Assembly (NCBI GenBank): GCA_947561395.2 | Contig: OX387183.1 | Location: 32,352,853-32,416,852 of the forward strand | Source: Buxus sempervirens | Taxonomy: Eukaryota > Streptophyta > Magnoliopsida > Buxales > Buxaceae | Length of the DNA stretch: 64,000 nt | Reading direction: 5' to 3' | Shown here: piece by piece, positions 36,508 to 46,598 of the stretch | Layout of the letters: every line of letters starts with the position of its first letter | How positions within the stretch are numbered: position 1 is the first letter of the stretch | Made by a program: the position numbers and the translations under genes | Notes under the pieces: model-generated | What the model saw: only the letters and a program-made list of their open reading frames with translations | What the model was told of the DNA's origin: nothing | The model's database searches: none

Positions 36508-38799
36508 TGTGAGACATGGGAAAAATCACCGGGATGATTTCCCCTCCGTGAGCACACGGGGCTCAACGTAAAAAATGGGAGAGTCGCCACCATTCAGAAT
36601 TTGGAGGTGAGAATGGACACCAAAAGATTCAAAGATATGCAAAAGGGCTAAAAAGCGAATTCTAGGGTAAATAATAACCCTACTTGAAAATCAAATCCAG
36701 AGATGGGTAAGGGGATTAGATTATGAACGGGGGAAGGTGTTAGGCACCCCCATTCACCCACACAAGGTGGTTGCCAAGTGTTGTTCATGCCAAAAATAAG
36801 AAAGTTTGCTAAAAGTCATTAAAAACCTTGAAAAAGGACAAATGTATGATATCTTCACATGAAAATCCAAATGGATTTTAGATCCTCTTTTATGTCAATA
36901 TCACTTCTGGAATATCAACAAAAATGGAAATCCAAAGCAAAAGTTGCACAAAACCAAGTTGAGTTAAATCCGGAAAATTCGATGAAAAGTAATGCCATTT
37001 GTCTTGAAATTATTCAAAATCAATTTTAAATTGAATCAAACCAAATCCATTTGAAAGATCATGGTAAATAAGAGATTCATGCAAAATTTCAAGTTGATCC
37101 GGTTGAAAACCTAGGAGTTATGCTCCTTTAAAGTTGCTGCTGAGGATGATTAAAAGTGACAAGTGGGAAACTTTGGAAAATCACCTAGAAAACTCCACTT
37201 CATAAAAATCCACGAAATTTGGTGTGATTGAAGTCTGTATGGCCAAATTTCAGATGAAACTAGCCTCATACAAAAATTCATTCGGATGTGCCTTGGGTGG
37301 TCTCCCGAACAGGCCCCAAAGATCACAGATTTACCCAGAAAAGAACTGATGAGCAGTTTTGAGTAAATCTGTTACCAATAATACGAATGGAGTCAAAAAA
37401 TTATGAAACCAACTGGAGTTAAAAGTAGACTCATAAAGGGGTTCCCAGAAACAAAAATCACCCAAATCGGATTTAAAACGAACACATGGCGCTTAGTCGA
37501 AGTGACAAGTTCCGTATTCAGATCAGAACTGACCTCTCAACTTCGACAGAAAGGTGTAAAAATTCCACTTGATAGAAATTAATGAAATTTGGTAGGCATA
37601 AACTAGACAGCCTCACCTTTCCCATGGTTCTAGAATCACTCCAAAATTCATCCGGACGATGAAGTTATGAGTGTCCGAAGTCTGGGTACAGTTGCTGTCA
37701 AGTTAGGCCTTCTTTGGAGAAAAACAATTCAAAACTGTGACAAAGTGTGTGCAGTTCGTGCAAGATGAATACAAATCCTTTAAAAAACATTCAAAGACAT
37801 TCCAGAATTGATTGAGGCCATTTATTTCAGATTTGTCACAACGAATGTAATAAATCCCCAAATGTGAGCCTATCCCGCCAAAATCGTGCTATGTATGTGC
37901 AAGTGTGAAAAATCATACAAGAACAATATAGCAACATAGCATGCATTCATATTCATCAAAATAAGGTTCTAAAACAACCTAGGGTTCCGTTCCATTATCG
38001 TTTCCCTTAGTTCTCTCTCCCCGTTAAACACGGTTCTTCAAGATAATCTTGGGGTACTTTGAATATGAAACGGTTTTCAATCATTCAAAAGGCTTATGCA
38101 AGATAGGTTCTAGCACTAGGGTCAATCCCCAGTCTCATTTCTCCTAGATCCCGCCTTCACGTTTTACGGCTAGGGCGAGTCTTGAGATACTTTGAGCCTG
38201 GGAAGGGTTTTCATACACATAGAAGGCCTTATTCTACAGAAAGGTAGAAGAAGAGATCTAGATCTAGAATATAAAATGAAGAAAATAAAGAAGAGGTTTG
38301 AGGCTTTCCTGGGGTTCTGGAAGCAATCCGGCAGCGGTTCCCTTCTTCACTCGGAGCTCTTGGATCTCCAACTTCTTGGCCATTTGCTTGAGGAGGAGCC
38401 TCCTATTTATAGGCAAAGGCCAGGGTTGATGATAGACACAACCTAATGTCTAGAGCCCACCAACCTTAACCCTAAGGCTTTTTCCGAGATTTCCCCTCAT
38501 TTAATGAGGGACATGATGGTAAAAAGTGAAATTTCTCGGAAAACCCTAATTTTGAGCAAAACTTATGTATCCGGCCTGACACAAGGGCCTTAAGGTATCC
38601 GGTATATAATACCGGATACACTAAAGCTTTCTTGTATCCGGTATTGTCCATCGGATACAAAGAGAGGTACTTGTATCCGACCTGAGTTGCCGGATACAAG
38701 TAAAAAACACTTTTTCTCAAATTTTGTGCTGGCTTTCAAGGAGATAATGATTTTTGATGATTATTGATCATTTTTGCTGTGCAATTTGGGGTGTCTACA
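36508..38799 (-). repeat. 3' LTR of Element 2
   Basis: Reads TGTAGACACC...CATGTCTCACA on the minus strand. It contains a palindrome array (38567-38697), a TATA box (about 38403-38410), a splice donor CAG|GTAAG-type site disturbed near 38310, and the conserved hairpin (36724-36756, one G-U wobble). It is the partner of 60360-62625. Confidence 0.93.
38567..38697 (-). repeat. Palindrome array, type I, in the 3' LTR
   Basis: Modules start at 38567, 38595, 38634 and 38673. The last three are 39 bp apart. The first has lost part of its palindrome, so only 28 bp separate it from the next. The partner LTR lacks one whole 39-bp unit. Confidence 0.9.
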
Positions 38800-38816
38800 A
38801 CTGCCCCTCTTTGCGG
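38800..38816 (-). promoter_or_regulatory. Polypurine tract of Element 2
   Basis: On the minus strand CCGCAAAGAGGGGCAGT directly precedes the 3' LTR start TGTAGAC. It matches the tract of Element 1 at 7588-7604. Confidence 0.8.
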
Positions 38817-39310
38817 GAGCTGCGAAGCAGTGAGCTGCAAAGATTAGACAAGCCCAAATTGCACTCCCTTAACCTTGATTTGCTTGGTTCAATTCAATTT
38901 TGTAAAAATAATTTTTAGGTGAAGATTTGCCAAAAAGCCCTAACTTTAAGGGGGGCATTTCTCCAAGAATTCTTAAATTCCACTGAGCTCTCGTGGCTAT
39001 GAAGTGGATTTTAAGCCCAAAAATAGGATTTTTTGAAAACTGATTTTTTATCAAACCGAGTTGAAAAAAATTGAGTGGATATCTTCCTTTTTGACGAACA
39101 CATTTTCCAAAATTGTCCCAAATTCCACCGAGCTCTCGTGGCTGTGAGGTGGATTTTAAGGCAAAAATAGGATTCTGTGAGAAAATAGCTAACTTTGCAG
39201 CGCATTTTTGTTCTCTTTTTTTTAATTTTTTTTCTTTCTTTTTTCCTTTTTTCATTTCTTTTTTCTCTTTTCTCTTTTTTCTCTCTTTTTTTTTTGTTCT
39301 TTTTTCTTTT

Positions 39311-39389
39311 GTATCAGGTGTAGCATACCGGATACAAATGGCCTTGTTTGTATCCGGCCTGATTCACCGGATACACAAGGTTTTATAAA
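39311..39389 (+). promoter_or_regulatory. Promoter of the antisense PMD gene: palindrome array and TATA box
   Basis: Two type I modules start at 39311 and 39350 (39 bp apart; CCGGATAC right arms, GTATCCGGC left arm in the second). TATAAA follows at 39384-39389, about 10 bp after the array. A TCTCCGG/TCCGACG-rich leader continues to a splice donor CAG|GTAGCT at about 39758, and the intron runs to TGTAG just before the ATG at 40672. The arrangement is the same as at the DUF7745-like gene. Confidence 0.65.
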
Positions 39390-40671
39390 GTCGCGCGCGA
39401 CCGCGACTTTCCCTATTCTTTCTTCCTTCTCCGATTACTCAGACCGGCTACATCTCCTCTCTTCTTTGTCTCCGACGACTCTTCCTCCTTCTCCGGCTAC
39501 TTCCGACGCTTCCTTGAGCTCCGGCAACGCCTATTGCTGCCGGCGATTGCTACTAACTCCGGCGACTTACTCCACGCTGTGATCGAGCCCTAGCTCCCTT
39601 GATTTCACGCGATTTCCTCACTGTTCGTTGGCGATTCTCGGATTCAGGCCATCTCACAGCCACTATCATCGGTGGCCATTCATATTTGCTGTTTTTGCCG
39701 CCACCTTCCTTGGGTAATTCGTTTGGCTCTTGACAGTAACCATCATTCCCCATTTCAGGTAGCTCTCACCTTTGCATTTCTGCAAAACTTGAATTCGGCT
39801 TGGGCATGATGATGATTTTTTTTCTTTCTTGTTTGTGCAACTGCTGGTATAATCACATGTCTTCAATCTTGCATAATTTTAAGCCTTGTATATGATGCTT
39901 TAGGTGCCATGGATACAGCATTTGGTATGTTTTCAGAAACTTCCCAGTCTGTTCTCTTATTGCTGTATTTTGTTGTTTGTTGAAGCATATTTACATCCTG
40001 GTGCAGTACCCCCAAATGCATCTATGCAATTGTTGCTTTGATTGTTGTGAACTCTTGCTTTTGTGATTGCATGTTTGTTGAATTGCTGATTTCCTGCTGG
40101 GAATCTGTTTTGGCTTACCGATTCTTGATCCAAATTCGACAGTTCTATATGTTAGACTTTTTTGCTAGCACAAGCTTTGATCTCCAATTTGCTGCAATTC
40201 TTTGGCTTGTTGGCAATATTTTTACCCTGAAATCACTGATTACATGCTTCTGATGACGAAGGCCTTTTGAGGAATTATTAATGGTGGACTGCCCATCTGT
40301 TGTGAAAATTTTTCCCAATTCCTCCTGACTTTATGACATGCCATGTCAATTCGAATTTCTGCCACTTTGCCTGCAACTCCTGTTTTTGATCCTTTGGCCT
40401 TCACTTTTCCCATATCCTGCAATCACAAAATATTAGGAAAGGTTAAGTACTATAGGAATCTTTTAGGGTTAGAAAAAAAATGTTTCAGGATTAGAAACAG
40501 AAACATTCCTCACTTCAAAAACTTTGTAGATAACACAAATGAGGTAAAATTCCTTTAAGACATAATTCATGACAATTTTGAAAAATAATCATGTAAGATT
40601 GGATGTGAACTGTAAGCAAAGCCAAATTTCATAAATTTTGACTGAAATTCATAAAACACTTCCCTGTGTAG

Positions 40672-43522
40672 ATGGCTAGGAGTCGTTCCCGAGTTAGAGA
40701 GGAGGCTGACCCTGTTGATCAGCCCTCCACTTCGCGGGCTTGGACAGAGGTGAGTTCCAGCGCCACCCTATCGGAGCCGCTAGATGTCTCCAGGGAGAGC
40801 TTTGCTGAGGGCTCTGCTGAGGTAGGCTTTTAAATTCTTCTTCTTTCCCCTTCTATTCTCTTCCTATACCAATCTTCACACTTTTCCTTTGAACTTTAGC
40901 CCGTTGTTGCTTCGGCTCGAGGTCGGGGCAGAGGCCGAGGCAGGGTTCAAGATCAGGCCCTTGAGGGCGAGGGAGGCCGTGGCAAAGGCCGAGGCCGAGG
41001 CAGAGCCAGAGGTGCGGCTCAGGACGGTGTTGCTGTAGCTTTGTCAGGGGTCTCTGCAAAGCTGAGAGCATCTGTTCATGATACAGAGCTCCTCAGTGGC
41101 TTGGATAGCCACCCCTCTATGTGCATCAGGGTCGATGTGCCGCTTCCATATCATTCTTCCCATCTGCGGGGTAGTTGGGGGAGATTTAGTGAGTTAGCTC
41201 AGTCGCTTTCCCCGGCACTCAGGCGGGAGTTTGGGAGGTGCCACTTGGATCATTTTCTCAGCATCCCCTCGTTCATAGCCGACCGTCCACTCATCTTCGC
41301 CATGATGGAGAGATATTTTCCGGAGACTCAGTCATTCCATCTGCCGGACGTGGAGCTGGGGATCCGCCCCTCCGATTTTGTGATGATTACTGGTATTCCT
41401 TTGACGGGGCGGACTATCGTTCTGGACCGGCCTTCAGTGGAGGACATCGGCCTTCTCCTGGAATATCCGGCCCTGCCTTCCGCTGCTTGGGATGGGCGGA
41501 GTGGTCGTCTCTCCATTAGTTGGTTGCGGGAGAGCCTGGCTCGTCATTACGGGGGGAGACACGCGACTGTCGCTGTGGAGGACACAGCCTTTGTACCTAT
41601 CTTCCGGCATGTTTTCTTGCTGATGCTCAGGAGCTGTTTCTTCCCGGAGGATACGACCAGTGTTAGCCCGCTTTTCTTGGATGCTCTGCGAGATTTCCAT
41701 CAGACTCGCCAGCTAGCATGGGGTCGACTCATCTATGGGACCATCCTGACCGGGTTGTGCCGAGCGGTTCGAGGCCTGGCATCCCCAAGAGGTGATGGAG
41801 TCAGCTACCGGTTTTTCTGGCAAATCCTGCAAGTATTAAGTTGTCTTGTCTCATTCCTTGGGCTTTATCTTCCTTTATTTCTGACTGATTTTTCTTTTGC
41901 CAGGTATTTATGTACACCTATATGACCTTCTTCCGCCCATCCCCGGTACCTGAGGTCGCGGATTTCCCTGTTGCTTTACGCTGGTCGGCCCAAGTCCGAG
42001 ATGCTGATAGGAGTCAGCCTCGCACTACTCGGGTGCACTTGGACCGTGCCTGCCGATCTGATGTAAACCCCCTCTCCTTTTTCCTTTTATTTCTTTTCCT
42101 GCATCTTGACTGTATTTGACCATTTCTCCTCTTTGCAGCTTATCCTGGCCCGCTTTGATGACGTAGATGTCGGAGTGGCCCGTGAGATGGCAGTACAGGA
42201 TGCCTTTGATAGAGATCGGCGACGTCAGCCCTACCAGTGCTTCCTTGGGAGTCTTGGTAGGGTGATGTACTTGGGAGAGCGCCTGTACTATCAGCACACC
42301 GACGCACTTCGTATCCCCGTTCCCCCTCCTCCTGTGGGTCTCGACACGCTCCTGCCGGGTTTTGATGCTGATCAGTTTGATCATTTCCAGGATGCGAAGG
42401 GACTCACAGTAGCTGGGGATTACGACGAGTGGATCCAGAGAGTATCTATTGGGTGCTTGATGGATCAACCCACTCGTGCCGGGGTAACCGAGATTGGCAG
42501 GATCTATATCCGGATCCATGAGGACACAGTGAGTCTCGTAATCTTCATATTTTCATCCACTTTTCTTCCCTTCTGTATTTCTGACCCCAATTCTGTTCTT
42601 GTTGGCAGGTACACGAGTTAAATACTATCCGGGACCGGTTCGAGAGCCAGCGGGCCGTGATCGATGATATGATCGCTGAGCATGACGCGGTCGTGGCCCA
42701 GAGAGATGCCCGGATCAGGGAGCTGGAGGCCCTAGTTGCTGAGCTCTAGGCTAGACAGGTATATGGTTTTCTTGTAATTTCATCTCTTTCATGTTTCTGC
42801 TATTTTGCTATTCTAATATGCCTGTTTGACTTTTGCAGGGCCTGATCCCAGACCCGGATGCTGCTTTCGAGCCTGATTTCCTTGTATCTGATCCATCTCC
42901 AGCTCGGGTTGCTGATCCTGAGGATGCCCCAGCTGCTGACCCGGTGGTGGCTGCTCCTGCGGATCCTGTGGGTGGATCTTCTTCAGCGGTGGTCCCTGAG
43001 CCAGAGGAGATCCCCGTTGTTGACCTTGATCCAGTCGCATCTCCTATACTTGGCACTGCTGTGGCTCCTGCGGGCCCAGCCGGCACCTCATATCCTGTAG
43101 GGGTTTCTGATTCTGCTCCTGAGGTCCCTGGTAAGTTTTCTTTAGTTTCTTCTCTTTGGTTTATCTGGACACTTTTGCTTCTAACCCTTTCTGTTGACCC
43201 AGATACTTCTGCTCCTGGTCCCTCCTCTACTGCTGCTGGGCCTTTTGGAGCGGCGGGAGTAGAGCCCGCTATGGCTGAGGGTCCAGTTGATCCGGTTGCT
43301 GCTGAGCCAGAGGCCTCTTCTGATTCTGCTCCTGCTCCGCCCCTAGACCTCGATGAGTATTGCTTGGAGTATCAGATCCAGCAAGTGGTGGGTCGGCTTC
43401 CTCGTCATACTGCTGCACGTATTATTTCCCACGTCTTCAGTCGTCGGCCATCCCGAGGTAGAGGGAGAGGTCACAGAGGAGGACGTGGCAGAGGACGCGA
43501 GGATGATCCTGCACAAGAGTAG
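40672..43522 (+). pseudogene. Antisense plant mobile domain (PMD) gene of Element 2, seven coding exons, one internal TAG
   Basis: Exons inferred from GT-AG borders and frame: 40672-40821, 40900-41832, 41904-42062, 42139-42528, 42609-42758, 42839-43130 and 43203-43522 (about 797 codons). Exon 1 is Ser/Arg/Glu-rich; exon 2 opens Arg-Gly-rich (residues about 57-90), then gives the PMD core (FAMMERYFPETQSFHLPDVE and IRPSDFVMITGIPLTG, residues about 180-220) and SWLRESLARHYGG. Exon 5 looks coiled-coil; exons 6-7 are Pro/Ala/Asp-rich and end in an Arg-Gly tail. An in-frame TAG at 42747-42749 cuts off the last two exons, so I call it a pseudogene, although a truncated 640-residue product is possible. 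It is antisense to the retrotransposon, with its own promoter at 39311-39389. Its role is unknown; PMD relatives in hosts (MAIN/MAIL1) act in silencing and expression control. Confidence 0.8.
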
Positions 43523-43726
43523 AGGATTTAGGACTTTCCTTTATTTTTCATTACCCTTTGTACAAAAAAACTTGCATACATATATGAAAAAAACTTTTTA
43601 TTCATTCTCTCTTGTTTGATTCTCTTTTATTTTCAATTTCATGCAAATATAACATGTAAGCAGGTAAAACAGGTAAAAAATTCGGATTTTCCTTCCTTTG
43701 CTCTTTTTTTTTTGCATTTTTCCTTT
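43523..43726. other. Short spacer between antisense genes
   Basis: Likely 3' end of the PMD gene (AT-rich, AATAAA-like signal not clear) running into the promoter of the next gene. Confidence 0.4.
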
Positions 43727-43887
43727 GTATCCGGCATATCAGACCCGATACATTGAGTTTTCTTTGTATCCGGTATGATATGCCGGATACGCTTAACACT
43801 CTTTGTATCCGGTATTCTTCACCGGATATGAATAAAATTCTTTGTATCCGATCTGATGTGCCGAATACATTAAAACATGTTATAAAT
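43727..43887 (+). promoter_or_regulatory. Promoter of the antisense DUF7745-like gene: palindrome array and TATA box
   Basis: Four type I modules start at 43727, 43766, 43805 and 43844, exactly 39 bp apart, with left arm GTATCCGG and right arms CCCGATAC, GCCGGATAC, ACCGGATAT and GCCGAATAC. TATAAAT follows at 43881-43887, and the ATG is about 110 bp further on. No intron is needed before the start codon. Confidence 0.75.
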
Positions 43888-43997
43888 GCAACCAGCCTCG
43901 GGATTTGAGCATTTTTTACGAGTTTTTGAGTTTAGAAACCCCCTTTTCCGCCTTTTTCTTCCTCCCCTTGAGTTCTAGCTTGCTCCCATCAACTCCA

Positions 43998-45676
43998 ATG
44001 GAATCCGGATCATCTTCTGCCTTGCCATTGTCTATCCACACAGCCTCCCCTGCAAAACAGCTTTTTAGATCAAAACCACTTAATCTCACTAGGTACAACC
44101 CTGTGGACTCCTTTTACGCTAGATGGGTTAACTCTATGACCCTGGATGAGGAGAGGAGATGGGATTCCAACCATCTAGGCCACCTTTTGCTTATCCCGAA
44201 GGTTCCCTTCAAATGGGAGATTATTGAAGCCATGATTGGCCATTGGGTACCCGACCTTAACCTTTTTCGTTTTGGGGACCATGAGATGACCCCAACCATT
44301 GAGGAGGTTGAAACTATCTTGGGCCTGAGGTTTGATGAGAAGGTAGTGAATCCACCCCTTAGGCCCAGCTACAAGAAGGAGGCTTCTACTTTCTTGGGCA
44401 TAGGGAAGAAGGACTTAGGGGACTCTGACACCCTTTTGACATTGTGTAAGTCTTTTTTGACTGAGAAGCTCTTGAGAGGGGAAAATAAGGAAGTTAGGTT
44501 TAATGCCTTGACTCTGATAGTGGTCAACCAGCTACTTTTCCCACGAGATGATGATGAGGTAGACTTGGCTCTGATCTCAGTGGTATGCCAGGCTAGGGAG
44601 CGGGAGAGGTTGGCCCCTATGATCTTGGCTAAGATGTTTCAGGCCCTGACTGACTGTTACAATAGGAGGTCAAAACGCTTCTTAGCATGTGCTCCGCTCC
44701 TGCAGGTAAATTTTTTTCCCCTTTTTTTTTTTTTTGCTTTTTTTTTCTTTTACAATGTTGATATATCTCTCTTTCTTTGCAGCTTTGGCTACTTGATCAC
44801 TTGAGTCAGATTGAGGAGATCAATCGACACTTCTTCCCCAGCTTGAAGGTTCATATCTTGATGAGCAACCGGGGGTGTCCCGACATTCCAGGGGGTAAAC
44901 AGGGCTGGTTTACTTTCTTGGGTTCACTCCAGGATGATCAAGTGAGGTGGCCTGGTACCTACCAGCCCAATGCAGAGACCGTGATCAGCTTCCGAGACCG
45001 TAATTTCCTGATTCTAGCTGGCCTAAGACATGCAGTGCTTTATCTTCCTTTGCGGGTCCTTCGTCAGTTCAGAGCGACCCAGGGGATTATAATCCCAAGT
45101 GGGTATGAGGATCATCTAGGGCCCCTTTCTCCAGCTACCATGAAGCTGAATGCCTGGTTGATGAGGGAGTGGTCCTATGTTCGCTTCATGCGTAGCCCCG
45201 TCTTCTCAGAAGCCCATGTGAAGGATTATCTTTTCTGGATCAAGGAGCAGATACAGAGTCAGGCCCCCGTACCCGAAGATCCTCCTGCAGTCTTTACTCC
45301 TACTTATGAGGATATTTTAGAGTCTAAGAGAGCTTTCCACAAGCGACTTCAGTAGATATGGGTACGGGAGGCCCAGGAGCTCAGGATACAAGGCCTTTAT
45401 CTGGAGAGGCAGCTTGAGGAGTAGATATCACGCCGTACTGCCATGGAGGAGAAGTTGGAGGAGCAGAGGTAGGCCCGTCGCTTTGAGGTCCGGATGATAC
45501 GGCAGAAGTACCAGGATACTTTAGCCAGCCTCAGGAGTATGCGGATCAGACATGCCCTTTCAGATGAGGTCATCTTCTTCCTGAGTGATCCCGCTGCAGA
45601 GGGGGCTTCTGGAGTTATTGCAGCTCAGGCAGCTTGGATTCGAGAGCTTGAGGAGCGGCTAGGAGACAGAGATTAG
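43998..45676 (+). pseudogene. Antisense DUF7745-like gene of Element 2, two exons, three internal TAG codons
   Basis: Start MESGSSSALPLS at 43998. Exon 1 runs to 44705 (236 codons), intron 44706-44782 (GT-AG), exon 2 runs to 45676. The protein has the DUF7745/plant-mobile-domain-like pattern: MIGHWVPDLNLFRFGDHEMT, then PTIEEVETILGLRFDE, then LLFPRDDDEVDLALI and LACAPLLQ|LWLLDHL at the exon junction. The reading frame stays open across exon 2 except for TAG at 45353, 45422 and 45470. Each replaces a likely Gln in a coiled-coil-like tail (EAQELR..., LEEQ), after which the frame continues 68 codons to the final TAG. A product ending at 45355 would have 426 residues. Function is unknown; such genes are found with gypsy elements in many plants. 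Its 3' end converges on pol. Confidence 0.75.
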
Positions 45677-46598
45677 CCTTATTTCCTGCACACATTTTTT
45701 CTACCTTTGTACAAAAGCAAACTCCAATAGTGGAAAGACAAAAGATTTAATTCAAAATAAAATTTTTATATTATTGGCCTCAGAATGCTCAGATGCTTGT
45801 AAAAACAAAGGTTTTATGAAAAGTATTTGATTTATCATCACTGGCCAAAGTATAGTTTTTCCTTTTTATATTTTTTTGAAATTTGGTCCATGCAATTAAT
45901 CACCTATAATTAAAGGAATTAGAACCAGGTTAAATAATGAAAAGGGTAGTCCAAAAAAATAATGAGGGATCAAAACCGTCCATCTTAGGACCTTTAGAGT
46001 CATCCCCAAATGCCAAAACTGACCCCATTCTGCTCATGCCAATTTTGCTTCAAGCTTAGATCTCTATGATCAACTCAACCTCTGATTTTTCTTCATTTTT
46101 TTCTTTTTTTCTTTTTTTTGCCTTTTTGCCAATATTGCCCCTAGTGCCAGTTACGGTTTTCACTAGGGCCGGCTTCTGCATTCCGTCATCACCAATCTTA
46201 CTCTAACATTTGAATGAATAAACTAAGATCACCGAGGGCTTAAAAATAGGACAAAATAAAGGCTAGGCTCGGTTTATGAAAGAAAGGTTATTAAAGGCCC
46301 AAAAATTTTCAAGTGTGGAAATAGGTCAACCGGACTTACAGTCATGATGAATTTAACCCTTTTTCCCCAAATTGCCTTCTTTGCATCTTTTTTCACACTT
46401 GGCTTTCATTTGCCATTTTTCATTGCTTTTCCCTTTTTTTTTCTCAACTTTGCCCCAATTGATTTTGCCCCAATTTGACTGTAAATCCGGTTTGGGTTTA
46501 TCGAAGAAACGAACCGGCTCAATTTGGCTAGACTAGGGATTCAAATTTTGAAGGAAATAAAGAAAAATGGCCTCGAATCATTTCCTAGAAATATTCAC
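45677..46598. other. Spacer between convergent DUF7745-like gene and pol
   Basis: No coding sequence. T-rich tracts near 46090-46125 and 46430-46440. It must hold the 3' end of the antisense transcript and the sense region just downstream of integrase. Confidence 0.5.

Noticed and set aside
45353-45472. Programmed TAG readthrough or recoding in the DUF7745-like gene
   Set aside because: No readthrough context is conserved between the three sites, and TAG also appears in PMD, gag and pol. Deamination of CAG codons is simpler.
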